Assembly (NCBI RefSeq): GCF_029784165.1
Contig: NC_073695.1
Location: 145,909,946-145,973,945, forward strand
Length of the DNA: 64,000 nucleotides
Source: Wyeomyia smithii
Lineage: Eukaryota; Arthropoda; Insecta; Diptera; Culicidae
Direction of reading: 5' to 3'
Both the position numbers and the translations under genes were made by a program. The notes under the pieces were generated by a model. The model had not been told where the DNA came from, did not search any database, and saw only the letters and a list, made by a program, of their open reading frames with translations. Position 1 is the first letter of the stretch. Every line of letters starts with the position of its first letter. Positions 23,422 to 37,327 of the stretch are shown here, piece by piece.

Positions 23422-25900
23422 TACGGCGAAAGAGGTTAGGAATTTCATCACTGTATTACAGTGGAATTGCAGAAGTATCATCCCCAAATTCGATCTATTT
23501 TCTTATTTGATAAATACATACAATTGTGACGCATTTGCGCTTTGTGAAACCTTTCTCAATTCAAACGATGAACTCAATTTCCACGATTTTAACATTATTC
23601 GTCGAGATCAAAACTCACACGGTGGAGGGGTACTTTTAGGGATCAAAAAGTGCTATTCCTTCTTCAAAATCGACCTCCCCTCGATCTCGAATATTGAAGT
23701 CGTTGCCATTCAAACGAATATGAATGGAACAGACCTATGTCTTGTTTCGTTATATATCCCTCCATCCGCGCGGATTGAACAGAGGCATCTCACTGATATA
23801 GCAGAGTTGCTTCCCGCGCCTTTTTTGATATTAGGAGATTTTAATTCTCTTTGTTCGCTATGGGGGTTGCTGTACGACGACAACCGATCTTCTTTAATCT
23901 GTAACTTAATCGACGACTTCAATATGACACTTTTGAATACTGGGGAAGCGACACATGTACCTAATCCTCCAGCACGTGAAAGCGTGCTTGACCTATCCCT
24001 CTGCTCGACATCACTAGCGTTAGATTGCCAGTGGAAAGTAATCAATGATCCCCACGGTAGTAATCACCTACCAATCGTTATCTCAACTGCTAATGGGTCA
24101 ACTCCAACGGATCCAATCAATATTGCGTATGACCTCACACGTAACATTGATTGGAAGTCTTATGAGACCATAATATCGCAAAGAATCGAGTCCCACGTGG
24201 AACTTCCTCCGGTGGAAGAATACGCGTTACTTTCTGGCTTGATCATCGACGCCGCGACTCAAGCTCAGACGAAACCGATACCCGGTGTAACGATTAGACG
24301 GCGCCCTCCCTCCAAGTGGTGGGACAAAGAGTGCTCAGACCTGTACGCGCGGAGGTCCTCGGTGTATTTGGCCTTCCGAAAACAAGGCACTATCGATTTG
24401 CTCCGGCAGTACGATGTACTGGATAGACAAATGAAGAGCTTGATAAAAGCAAAAAAACGCGGATACTGGCGGCGGTTTGTGAACGCGTTGTCGAGGGAAA
24501 CAGCGATGAGCACTCTTTGGGATACCGTCAGACGCATGAGGAATCGTAACGTTTCGAATGAGTCCGAGGAGTATTCAGATCGCTGGATACTCGATTTCGC
24601 CAAAAAAATCTGTCCGGACTCTGTCCTCGAACAGAAGACCTTTCGCGACGCAATTTTAGTAGCTACGGAAGAGCCTTCATTTTCGATGTTGGAATTTTCA
24701 ATGGCTCTCCTCTCGTGCAACAATAAAGCTCCAGGGTTGGATAGAATAAAATTCAACTTGTTGAAGAATCTACCCGACTCTGTAAAAAGACGCTTGTTGG
24801 ACTTGTATTTCTCACATGGTGATTCGACAACTTCCCGAATTAGTTACATGGGTCTTCCCCAGGGCTCATGTTTAAGTCCTCTCTTATATAATTTTTACGT
24901 CAATGACATCGATGAATGTCTTGCAAATTCATGCACGCTACGGCATTTCGCAGACGATAGCGTTGTATCCATTACTGGAAGCGAGGCTAACGATCTGCAA
25001 GGACCATTGCAAGATACCTTAGACAATTTGTCTAAATGGGCTCTTAAGCTGGGTATCGAATTCTCTCCGGAGAAAACTGAGCTGGTCGTTTTTTCAAGGA
25101 AGCATAACCCAGCTCAGCTGCAGCTCCTACTAACGGGTAAAACGATCACTCAGGTTTTAGTCGCTAAATATTTCGGGTCTGGTCCGACTCTAAATGCACC
25201 TGGGCTTGTCATATTAGGTATCTAAAACAAAAATGCCAACAGAGGATTAATTTTCTTCGTACGATTACCGGAACCTGGTGGGGTGCCCAGCCAGGAGACC
25301 TTCTAAGGTTATACCAAACAACGATATTGTCAGTTCTTGAGTACGGCTGTTTCTGCTTTCGCTCCGCCGCGAACCCGCACATTATAAAATTAGAGAGAAT
25401 ACAATATCGTTGTTTGCGTATAGCCTTGGGTTGCATGCAGTCGACCCATACGATGAGTCTTGAAGTGTTAGCGGGTATTCTTCCGTTGAAACATCGTTTT
25501 TGGAATCTCTCTTACCGGTTGCTAATTCGATGCACAGTTATGAACCCATTAGTAATTGAAAATTTCGAGAGGTTGGTCGACCTTCAATCTCAATCCAGAT
25601 TTATGACTTTATATTTTGACTATATGGCTCAAAATATTAATCCTTCTTCATACGATTCCTCCAATGTCGCACTTCTAGATACTTCTAATAATGCAATGTT
25701 CTTCGACACCACCATGAAAAAAGACATTACTGGTATCCCGGATCAATTGCGACCCCAAGAGATCCCTAAGGTTTTTTTCAATAAGTTTAAACATGTTAGT
25801 TATGATAAAAGGTTTTACACTGACGGATCTAATCTAGATGAGTCCACTGGCTTCGGTGTTTTCCACGAAACTTTACCGCCTCCTACAAACTCGATGCTCC
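23414..25900 (+). pseudogene. I-type LINE ORF2: endonuclease and RT, internal RT deletion
   Basis: The endonuclease has LQWNCRSI, CETFLNS, GGGVLLG, LILGDFNS, VLDLSL and GSNHLPIV; its last motif is N-H where D-H is usual. RT begins around NNKAPGLDRIKFNLL. At about 24798 LLDLYFSHGDS joins upstream RT directly to the GLPQGSCLSPLLYNFYVNDI block, skipping roughly 180 codons that are partly present at 56824-57474 (motif A included). The catalytic pair is FADDSVVS. The frame changes at about 25175 and continues at 25226-25900. Both the deletion and the frameshift abolish RT. Confidence 0.8.
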
Positions 25901-26559
25901 TGCTTCCGTGTACGTCGCAGAACTTGCTGCTATTCAGTACTCTCTTGGAATCATCGAAACCCTACCCATAGACCACTACTTCATCTTCACAGATAGTCTC
26001 AGTGCCATTGAGGCTCTGCGATCGATGAAGCCTGTGAAGCACACCCCGTATTTCCTGGGGAAAATACGGCGGTTTTTAAGTGCTTTAACAGATAAAAATT
26101 ACTTACTCTTTAGCTAAGGTGGGTGCTTTTGATGGCGATATTTATGAAAGACCAATTCCTTATGATGAATTTTATAGCATTTTGCATCAGAGGACACTCA
26201 ACAGTTGGCAATCATCATGGAATTCAGATAAACTGGGACGGTGGCTACATTCCATTTTTCCTAAGGTATCGACGAAAGCATGGTTCAAGGGGTTGGATGT
26301 AGGTCGGGACCTCATTCGCGTGATGTCCAGACTTATGTCCAATCACTACACTTTAAACACGCATCTCTTTCGTATAGGGCTTGTAGACAGTAATCACTGC
26401 GTTTGTGGCGATGGCTACCATGACATCGAGCATGTTGTTTGGTCGTGTACCGAATACTGTGGTGTTAGGTCCGAGCTTATAGATTCCCTTCGGGCCCGAG
26501 GAAAACAACGAACGTACCCGTTAGAGTCATTCTGGGAAGCGGTGATTTCCAGTACATGA
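25815..26559 (+). pseudogene. I-type LINE ORF2 C-terminus: RNase H and tail
   Basis: RNase H is marked by FYTDGSNL (first Asp), VAELAAIQY (Glu) and FIFTDSLSAIEAL (second Asp), but these lie in two frames with a shift near 25895. A stop at 26115 precedes the C-terminal piece (26119-26559), which has LFRIGLVDSNHC, CVCGDGY and DIEHVVWSC, a Cys/His pattern common at the end of such LINEs. RNase H would remove the RNA strand after reverse transcription. Confidence 0.75.
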
Positions 26560-26906
26560 CACAGCTATACGGGTTTATAAAAAATGCTGACATTAAAATT
26601 TGAATTTTTTATCTATTTGTTAGATTACAATTCCCGTCACAAACTGAAAGAAATAACACACCATGCTGGACACTAAGACGAAGACTCGGCATCTTTATGT
26701 TCACGCAGACACCTCAGACAAAACTGCTCATATAGAACATCACAGGTAGCCATCTACAAATAAATAAATTCTATAACTTACAATAGTTAAAACGAAAATT
26801 GTAACTCCCCTCCTCTCACCCTTAATCCTCACTAGCTCGTAGCCGGCCGCGAGATATAAAAAAAGGACCTCCCTCTTTTTCCTGCTAATTTTGAATTAAA
26901 AAAAAA
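26560..26906 (+). other. I-type LINE 3'UTR and A-rich tail
   Basis: Non-coding sequence ending GCTAATTTTGAATTAAAAAAAAAC. The block CTCGTAGCCGGCCGCGAG is mirrored at 53890-53925 on the other strand, and the terminal 70 bases recur at 28745-28812. Confidence 0.7.
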
Positions 26907-27013
26907 CAAATGTACTTGGCTCAGTTAAACATAAATTGTATCGTGCCGTGTCAAATAAACTATTTTAAAACTAAAAAAAAAGAAAATAATATTCTAACTA
27001 ACCTTTTTATTTG

Positions 27014-27023
27014 TCTTTTCAGA

Positions 27024-27024
<1 letters not shown>
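27014..27024 (+). promoter_or_regulatory. Splice acceptor candidate for subgenomic env mRNA
   Basis: TTTGTCTTTTCAG followed at once by AATGG, the env start. Errantivirus env is translated from a spliced mRNA, so a polypyrimidine/AG here fits. Confidence 0.5.
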
Positions 27025-29598
<2,574 letters not shown>

Positions 29599-29608
29599 CA
29601 AATCGTAC

Positions 29609-30150
29609 CTGATAGATATCCAGACTCCCAAACCTGTCGCAGTCATTTGTCGGATTTGGCTTTCTTTTCTAGGATGTGCTTCAAAGGAATGTAACACGGT
29701 CAACGTAATTGGATCTATAACATTGATCTTATTCCGATGCGCTGCCCAAACTTTATCACCAACTATTGCCAAACACCTTATTGAATGTTTTGGTGAGCCT
29801 AATGTTATAATATGATAATTGCATGTGTCCCACTCTCCATTGAGCTGTCTCCTAAAGATGGCAAGTGAACCGTTCGCTAGTGCAACTACAACACGCGATT
29901 CAACATGTACAATCGAAAGAATCGAGTCTGGTAATTTTACTTTGTGTAGACAAGTATTCCATCTGGCTATTGAACTATGGATATACAGCATTCCATTCTG
30001 AGCACCCATCCACATCGTAGGACCGACTGAAGTTATGGCGGGTTCTTCATTTGAAACTCCATCGCTTGGAAAATCCTCATTTGAATTTTCTTCATTATTA
30101 GTTATTAGATTATGAGCCTTTGGTTTAGTTTCCGGAGTACTCAAGTTATC
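29609..30150 (-). CDS. syd: JIP3/JIP4 (sunday driver) scaffold protein, one internal exon
   Basis: A 542-nt exon read on the minus strand. It is preceded by an acceptor (TTTAAATTTTCAG, ending at 30151) and followed by a donor (CAG/GTACGA, GT at 29607-29608). It begins in phase 0 (Asp-Asn-Leu...) and ends in phase 2 after GVWISI. The first 40 residues are an acidic low-complexity linker. The rest matches the C-terminal WD40-like propeller of JIP3/JIP4 as I recall it: MWMGAQNGMLYIHSS, LHKVKLPDSILSIVHV, VVALANGSLAIF, IRCLAIVGDKVWAA and SFEAHPRKESQIRQM. The family links kinesin-1 and dynein to JNK-pathway kinases in axonal transport. No stops or frameshifts. No flanking exon was recognised. The symbol follows the Drosophila orthologue. 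Confidence 0.88.
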
Positions 30151-30744
30151 CTGAAAATTTAAAGTTAAATATATTTAGTATCAACTAAAGCTAAGTTTTT
30201 TATCCCAGTACTGTGAATTCGAATAGAAAGGATTAGTCAAGTTGAATCGATTCATAACAGGCATCGAAAATAAATTCTGCTTACATTGGCTAAACAATTC
30301 CTAGTATTATATTCTGCACAGCAATTAAATTGTGAAGGGTATATATCGTCTAACATGGTTATAAACATCTAGTGTATCTTGCATTCATACATTTACCACA
30401 TGTGATTAAACTACTGGTAAAAATTTAAAAGAGATGTCCCTTAGAAACGATCACATAGATGATGTGGGATTACGTTTGGTTCTCATTTTCAATAGAACCG
30501 TCATTTTTATTTCTGATTTAGGTGTTAAAAATCGAATTGTTATGTGGAACTTATAATAAGTCAGTTTTTATTCACTGACGTGTTTCGTAGTTTAATGTAC
30601 TGGTATGAAGGATTCCACGCCAACTTTGCATACTGTTAAATCTATCTGGACTAACATTCGAAGATGTCAAATTTTTAAACTTTTCTTTAAAAATCGATAT
30701 CGGAATATGGGCTGAGACAGTTGAGTAACTGAAATGTTTGCTCA

Positions 30745-30890
30745 AAATTAAAAATTTGGAGGGGGGTCATCTTGTTCAGCGTTACGTAATTTTAGGGGGA
30801 AAGTCATATCGAACGTTACTTATTGTTACATAGGAGGGATCAAAAATCTTGATTTTTAGCGTTACGTAATTTGTGACCAACGCCTTACCT
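30745..30890 (+). repeat. GCGTTACGTAAT-type interspersed repeat
   Basis: G-rich block followed by CAGCGTTACGTAATTTTAGG, ACGTTACTTATTGTTACATA and GCGTTACGTAATTTGTGACC. I recall this short repeat as very common in mosquito DNA. Confidence 0.55.
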
Positions 30891-31204
30891 TTTACCTCCA
30901 CACACCTCCCTCGCCTAGTATGGATATGAACCGATAGAACCGTATGCAAACCAAAGCAAACTGCAAACAGTCAAACGGTACATTTCAAATTATCCCACAA
31001 ACGAGTCTGCCTTCTGCTGAGTCTAATGAAACCAACTGAAATGGAAACCAGAACTCGGCCTCTGCTGTGGTACACTTACGCAAGAAATATAAAGTAAGCA
31101 GAAAATATCTTGAAGAAAAGCCGTCACTGGTTTTAACAACAAACTTATGCGATTGTATACAAACTTTGCCTTCCGCGATGCCTACCCAAGCAATCAGAAG
31201 TGCG

Positions 31205-31395
31205 AATTTCACTTAACAAACGAACTTAGAATTCACATTAAGTTCGGATTTAGTTCCGCGGAACTTTCTTTCTGAACAACAGGACCCATTACTTAAAACC
31301 GAACTTTATTCTAAATAAAGTACCGTCAGTACTAGGAAGTAACTTTAAAGTTCATGAGAAGCTGCTTGTACTCTTCATTGGAACCTTTTTTTTCT
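31205..31395 (+). repeat. GTTC-rich interspersed repeat, fragment
   Basis: Contains AAAGTTCATGAGAAGCTGCT and CTCTTCATTGGAAC, which recur at 47745-48000. This may be one side of a repeat split by later insertions. Confidence 0.45.
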
Positions 31396-31965
31396 GTGTG
31401 GACTCATCACTGCGACCAGAGCTTAGATCTATTGTGATATTGCCCAGGTGTTTTCTGTACTTTGCACTTCATATTATTGGCAGTAACACTATTGAAGTAA
31501 GTGATACGCTTATCATTCATGTCAGTGCTTGTGTGTAATTACCTTTCCGTTTTAAGCTTACTACTCTACTATACCGAGCCTCTGTCCATCCTAACAATAT
31601 CGCCTAGTTACAATTCCCTGGAGAGAACTTTCATATGTTACTCACACCAGTTTTATTATAATAGGCACTTATTTTTGTTAGGAGGAGAGTCCACAGGGGT
31701 ACTGTAGAATATAGATTGAAGAAAGGGTACGTGATGGGGAGCCTGAGAATAAACCCATGCTACTTTTTTTCACGTCGAACCGTTGTAGAGTTCGGACGCG
31801 CATTTGCTGCGCTCTAGCACACATTTTTATTATTTAACTCTTTCTTTATAAACATTTTTTAACCGACCACGCGACAAACGCGCATCAGCTTTTTACGTAG
31901 TTTTTTTTTCGTGCTCGTGTTACGTTTACTTATTTACGACGCGAGTGAAACAGTGAAATAGTTCA

Positions 31966-32937
31966 ATGAAGTGTGGAATAATTAACTGTGCTCAAAGCGA
32001 CAGCCACATCCTCTGGAGTTGTCATGGAACTTGCAACCGTACTTTCCATGCTGCGTGCATAAGTGCTCAGAGGAACCACGGGGAAATCCTCCGCACCTTC
32101 ATGCTGCCACTATGCCAGGACTGTCAGGAGATATTCGAGACCGAGCCCAACCTGAAGACATTAACAGCGCAACTTAAAAACATTACAGAAAGTATTGGCA
32201 AATAGATGGAAACAAACCATGAATTGCTCACAAATTATCAAACACTCAGCAAGACCCACGTCGACTCGCTCGAGGAAATAGAAAAAACCCTAAATTCTAT
32301 CAAACATAACATTTCTATTGCCGCAAGCAACAACAATGCCAGGGCCACAGAAATAAAAAATAAAATATCCTCGCTTCTCGCCGCACCTACGGACACCACA
32401 GCGGCAGTCGGAGCGCATGCAGAAAAAATGCTTAAAGAAACTTACCGAAGCATTTCTAGCATTGCCAGCAGCAACAAAGCCAGTACAGCTGAAATTAAAA
32501 TTACAATATCATCATTTTTCGACACACCTTCGGACACCACATCAGCTGTTGAAGCGGTGGCCAAAACGGCAGCAACAGCAGCAGTAGCAACAATAACATC
32601 AACTACAAATGCAACGACAGACTCAATCAATAAATTAATCACTACCCTAAAAAATGACTTAGCTGAATCTCGTGCTGCCCTTACGCGTGACGTTAAGTCT
32701 CACATGGAAGAAATGGCAAAAAGAATACCTGCACCCGTCAATGTCCCGCTGGAAACGCAATCATCGTCTATCTCACTGCAAGCTCATCAAAACTTTGTCA
32801 GCAATAATGAATCAACTTCTGGCTGGCGCTTCATTGGAAGCAAAAAATATGGAAATGTGACTGGTCACAATACGGCACAAAGCAGCGTTTACGTCGTCTG
32901 CAAGAAAAAAAGGAGCACCAAAAAATTTTTCAAGTAA
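31966..32937 (+). pseudogene. CR1-like LINE ORF1: PHD finger + Ala/Thr-rich coiled coil
   Basis: The N-terminal 80 residues carry a PHD-type Cys/His array: C-x4-C (CGIINC), C-x3-C (CHGTC), the FHAAC pair and C-x2-C (CQDC). A TAG at 32203-32205 separates this from an in-frame downstream piece (32206-32937) with helical repeats rich in Ser/Thr/Ala (TTSAVEAVAKTAATAAVAT) and a C-terminal GWRFIGSKKYG. PHD-type ORF1 proteins are typical of CR1 elements and may bind chromatin or RNA. One stop only, so it is a recently decayed copy. Confidence 0.7.
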
Positions 32938-32948
32938 GGACGCCCCAT

Positions 32949-33204
32949 ATGGCAAGTATTAACGTAAGCACACCTGGACATTTTTCGCATCCTGAACAGA
33001 ATGCTGAACTTTCAATTAGACTGACATCCACTGCTGAAGAAGAAAATTTTAATTGTAATCCTAATATTTTTCCAAAAACTTCTTCAAATTCACAACAGCT
33101 TCCTCGACAGAATGCGACTGAAATTCTTATCTACTGTCAGAATTTCAATCGCATGAAAAGCCCAAGCAAAATGAAAGAAATTCAGCAAAACATATTGTCA
33201 TCAA
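32949..33204 (+). pseudogene. CR1-like LINE ORF2 start (endonuclease N-terminus)
   Basis: ATG at 32949 with a linker, then ILIYCQNFNRMKSP, the first strand of the AP endonuclease (Q-N motif). The frame is cut at 33205 by the tRNA-bearing array; the sequence resumes at 37453. Confidence 0.7.
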
Positions 33205-33289
33205 TTTTAATTTAAGGAGTAAATGTAGTAATGAAGATAGAAAATTAAACTAACTGAAAATATGATTGTAGAAACTACGAAAAATATAG

Positions 33290-33360
33290 TTCAGCAGGAG
33301 GGACTCGAACCCACAACTTCCAATCTCCGGTCAGATGTGTTTCCGTTACACCACCGCAGA
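33290..33360 (-). tRNA. tRNA-like unit 1
   Basis: 71-nt cloverleaf-like segment; anticodon position reads GGA. A change in the T stem (CCCTCC for CCCACC) weakens it. The short variable loop and C33 argue against a real tRNA-Ser. Confidence 0.4.
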
Positions 33361-33702
33361 ACGTTAAAGACGTAGTTCTAGAATCGAGTTTTGTATCGCT
33401 TATGCAATTCTCGCACTTCGTACATTTACTCAGTAGAGACTATTATTTATAGCTGGCTATTGTTTCAACACCCTCAGTGGAAGTTGGAATGACTTCTCAG
33501 TGTGAGAGATAGAAACGTGCCAGTGAGTTGCCATCCCTACCAGCAGCAACATCGACTTGCGCCACAAACATTTTCACTTTTCTTCTTTCGACTCTAAGCA
33601 AAGTCATTTTTTTTTAATTTTAATTTAAGGAGTAAATGTAGTAATGAAGATATAAAATTGAACTAACTGAAAATATGATTGTAGAAACTACGAAAAATAT
33701 AG

Positions 33703-33773
33703 TTCAGCAGGTGGGACTCGAACCCACAACTTCTAATCTCCGGTCATATGTGTTTCCGTTACACCACCGCAGA
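33703..33773 (-). tRNA. tRNA-like unit 2
   Basis: Same fold, with two changes in the anticodon stem region. The B box GGTTCGAGTCC is intact. Confidence 0.45.
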
Positions 33774-34115
33774 ACGTTAAAGACGTAGTTCTAGCATCGA
33801 GTTTTGTATCGCTTATCTGATTCTCGCACTTCGTACATTTACTAAGTAGAGACTATTATTTATAGCTGGCTATTGTTTCAACACCCTCAGTGGAAATTGG
33901 AATGACTTCTCAGTGTGAGAGATAGAAACGTGCCAGTGCGTTGCTATCTCTACCTGCAGCAACATCGACTTGCGTCACAAACATTTTTACTTTTCTTTTT
34001 TCAACTCTAAGCAAAGTTATGCTATTTTTATTTTAATTTAAGGAGTAAATGTAGTAATGAAGATAGACAATTAAACTAACTGAAAAAATGATTGTAGAAA
34101 CTACGAAAAATATAG

Positions 34116-34186
34116 TTCAGCAGGTGGGACTCGAACCCACAACTTCCAATCTCCGGTCAGATGTGTTTCCGTTACACCACCGCAGA
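34116..34186 (-). tRNA. tRNA-like unit 3
   Basis: Consensus unit. Acceptor 7 bp (one T-T mismatch), D stem GTGT/ACAC, anticodon stem TCTGA/TTGGA, loop CCGGAGA, T arm GTGGG-TTCGAGT-CCCAC. Boxes A and B are both present. Confidence 0.5.
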
Positions 34187-34532
34187 ACGTTAAAGACGTA
34201 GCTCTAGAATCGAGTTTTGTATCGCTTATCCAATTCTCGCACTTCGTACATTTACTCAGTAGAGACTATTATTTATAGCTGGCTTTTGTTTCAACACCCT
34301 CAGTGGAAGCTGGAATGACTTCTCAGTGTGAGAGATAGAAACGTGCCAGTGAGTTGCCATCTCTACCAGCAGCAACATCGACTTGCGTCACAAACATTTT
34401 TACTTTTTTTTTTTTTTTGACTCTAAGCAAAGTTATGCTATTTTTAATTTTAATTTAAGGAGTAAATGCAGTAATGAAGATAGAAAATTTAACTAACTGA
34501 AAACATGATTGCAGAAACTACGAAAAATATAG

Positions 34533-34603
34533 TTCAGCAGGTGGGACTCGGATCCACAACTTCCAATCTCCGGTCAGATGTGTTTCCGTTACACCACCGC
34601 AGA
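34533..34603 (-). tRNA. tRNA-like unit 4, B box altered
   Basis: Reads GGATCCGAGTCC in place of GGTTCGAGTCC, so Pol III initiation is doubtful. Confidence 0.35.
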
Positions 34604-34945
34604 ACGTGAAGGAGTAGTTCTAGAATCGAGTTTTGTATCGCTTATCCAATTCTCGCACTTCGTACATTTACTCAGTAGAGACTATTATTTATGGCTGGCT
34701 ATTGTTTCAACACCCTCAGTGGAAGTTGGAATGACTTCTCAGTGTGAGAGACAGAAACGTGCCAGTGAGTTGCCATCTCTACCAGCAGCAACATCGATTT
34801 GCGTCACAAACATTTTTACTTTTCTTTTTTCGACTCTAAGCAAAGTCATGCTATTTTTAATTTCAATTCAAGGAGTAAATGTAGTAATGAAGATAGCAAA
34901 TTAAACTAACTGAAAATATGATTGTAGAAACTACGAAAAATATAG

Positions 34946-35016
34946 TTCAGCAGGTGGGACTCGAATCCACAACTTCCAATCTCCGGTCAGATGTGTTTCC
35001 GTTACACCACCGCAGA
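34946..35016 (-). tRNA. tRNA-like unit 5
   Basis: As the consensus, with GGATTCGAG in the T arm. Confidence 0.4.
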
Positions 35017-35359
35017 ACGTTAAAGACGTAGTTCTAGAATCGAGTTTTGTATCGCTTATCCAAATCTCGGTCTTCGTACATTTACTCAGTAGAGACTATT
35101 ATTTATAGCTGGCTATTGTTTCAACACCCTCAGTGGAAGTTGGAATGACTTCTCAGTGTGAGAGATAGAAACGTGGCAGTGAGTTGCCATCTCTACCAGC
35201 AGCAACATCGACTTGCGTCACAAACATTTTTACTTTTCTTTGTTCGACTCTAAGCAAAGACATGCTATTTTTAATTTTAATTTAAGGAGTAAATGTAGTA
35301 ATGAAGATATAAAATTAAACTAACTGTAAATATGATTGTAGAAACTACGAAAAATATAG

Positions 35360-35430
35360 TTCAGCAGGTGGGACTCGAACCCACAACTTCCAATCTCCGG
35401 TCAGATGTGTTTCCGTTACACCACCGCAGA
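35360..35430 (-). tRNA. tRNA-like unit 6
   Basis: Identical to the consensus over the whole 71 nt. Last unit before the inversion point. Confidence 0.5.
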
Positions 35431-36083
35431 ACGTTAAAGACGTAGTTCTAGAATCGAGTTTTGTATCGCTTATCCAATTCTCGGTCTTCGTACATTTACT
35501 CAGTAGAGACTATTATTTATAGCTGGCTATTGTTTCAACACTCTCAGTGGAAGTTGGAATGACTTCTCAGTGTGAGAGATAGAAACGAGCCAGTGAGTTG
35601 CCATCTCTACCAGCAGCAACATCGACTTGCGTCACAAACATTTTTACTTTTCTTTGTTGGACTCTAAGCAAAGACATGCTATTTTTAATTTTAATTTAAG
35701 GAGTAAATGTAGTAATGAAGATAGAAAATTAAACTAACTGAAAATATGATTGTAGAAACTACAAAAAACATAGTCAGTTAGTTTAATTTTCTATCTTCAT
35801 TACTACATTTACTCCTTAAATTAAAATTAAAAATACCATGACTTTGCTTAGAGTCAAAAAAAAAAAGTAAAAATGTTTGTGACGCATATCGATGTTGCTG
35901 CTGGTAGAGATAGCAACTCACTGGCACGATTCTATCTCTCACACTAAGAAGTCATTCCAACTTCCACTGAGGGTGTTGAAACAATAGCCAGCTATAAATA
36001 ATAGTCTCTACTGAGTAAATGTACGAAGACCGAGAATTGGATAAGCGATACAAAACTCGATTCTAGAACTACGTCTTTAACGT

Positions 36084-36154
36084 TCTGCGGTGGTGTAACG
36101 GAAACACATCTGACCGGAGATTGGAAGTTGTGGGTTCGAGTCCCACCTGCTGAA
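36084..36154 (+). tRNA. tRNA-like unit 7
   Basis: Consensus 71 nt, first unit in the opposite orientation. Confidence 0.5.
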
Positions 36155-36462
36155 CTATATTTTTCGTAGTTTCTACAATCATATTTTCAGTTAGTTTAAT
36201 TGTCTATCTTCATTACTACATTTACTCCTTAAATTAAAATTAAAAATAGCATGACTTTGCTTAGAGTCGAAAAAAAAAAGGAAAAATGTTTGTGACGCAA
36301 GTCGATGTTGCTGCTGGTAGAGATGGCAACTCACTGGCACGTTTCTATCTCTCACACTGAGAAGTCATTCCAGCTTCCACTGAGGGTGTTGAAACAATAG
36401 CCAGCTATAAATAATAGTCTCTACTGAGTAAATGTACGAAGTGCGAGAATTGGATAAGCGGT

Positions 36463-36533
36463 GGTGCGGTGATGTAACGGAAACACATCTGACCGGAGAT
36501 TGGAAGTTGTGGGTTCGAGTCCCACCTGCTGAA
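36463..36533 (+). tRNA. tRNA-like unit 8, 5' end altered
   Basis: A deletion of about 35 bp just upstream replaces the first acceptor bases (GGTGCGG), so acceptor pairing is poor. Confidence 0.35.
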
Positions 36534-36876
36534 CTATATTTTTCGAAGTTTCTACAATCATATTTTCAGTTAATTTAATTTTCTATCTTAATTACTACAT
36601 TTACTCCTTAAATTGAAATTAAAAATAGCATGACTTCGCTTAGAGTCGAAAAAAGAAGAGTAAAAATGTTTGTGAGGCAAGTCAATGTTGCTGCTGGTAG
36701 AGATGGCAACTCACTAGCACGTTTCTATCTCTCACACTGAGAAGTCATTCCAACTTCCACTGAGGGTGTTGAAACAATAGCCAGCTATAAATAATAGTCT
36801 CTACTGAGTAAATGTACGAAGACCGAGATTTGGATAAGCGATACAAAACTCGATTCTAGAACTACGTCTTTAACGT

Positions 36877-36947
36877 TCTGCGGTGGTGTAACGAAAACAC
36901 ATCTGACCGGAGATTCGAAGTTGTGGGTTCGAGTCCCACGTGCTGAA
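36877..36947 (+). tRNA. tRNA-like unit 9
   Basis: Changes in the D loop (ACGAAAAC), the anticodon arm and the acceptor (CCCACG). Confidence 0.35.
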
Positions 36948-37256
36948 CTATATTTTTCGTAGTTTCTAAAATCATATTTTCAGCTAGTTTAATTTTCTAT
37001 CTTCATCACTACATTTACTCCACAAATTAAAATTAAAAATAGCATGACTTTGCTTAGAGTCGAAAAAAGAAAAGTAAAAATGTTTGTGAGGCGAGTCGAT
37101 GTTGCTGCTGGTAGAGATGGCAACTCACTAGCACGTTTCTATCTCTCACACTGAGAAGTCATTCCAACTTCCACTGAGGGTGTTGAAACAATAGCCAGCT
37201 ATAAATAATAGTCTCTACTGAGTAAATGTACGAAGTGCGAGAATTGGATAAGCGGT

Positions 37257-37327
37257 GGTGCGGTGATGTAACGGAAACACATCTGACCGGAGATTGGAAG
37301 TTGTGGGTTCGAGTCCCACCTGCTGAA
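37257..37327 (+). tRNA. tRNA-like unit 10, 5' end altered
   Basis: Carries the same upstream deletion as unit 8. Confidence 0.35.

Larger units (their letters stand above)
21348..26906 (+). mobile_element. I-type LINE with RNase H domain, inserted between errantivirus pol and env
   Basis: The 5'UTR starts near 21348 (CATCATTCGTTG) and contains a (TTA)n run. ORF1 with zinc knuckles spans 22090-23421; ORF2 (endonuclease, RT, RNase H) starts at 23414, overlapping the ORF1 stop as ATGACTAA. The 3'UTR ends in GAATTAAAAAAAAA at about 26906. A related copy on the minus strand spans 53836-63378. RNase H after RT and two overlapping ORFs suggest the I group (I/LOA-like). Frameshifts and RT deletion make it dead. 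Confidence 0.8.
30151..31765. other. Probable syd intron, no gene
   Basis: No coding exon recognised. It holds a GTTACGTAAT-rich repeat at 30745-30890 and a fragment of a GTTC-rich repeat at 31205-31395; the rest appears unique. Confidence 0.5.

Noticed and set aside
34578..34904. A 108-residue frame inside the tRNA-bearing array.
   Set aside because: Chance frame in one unit only; not kept in the other units.
33290..37327. A functional tRNA-Ser gene cluster.
   Set aside because: C33, the short variable loop and several unit-specific defects argue for a tRNA-derived repeat; kept as tRNA-like only.
33290..37327. CRISPR-like regular repeats.
   Set aside because: Units are over 380 bp, in inverted arms, in an insect genome; no spacers.
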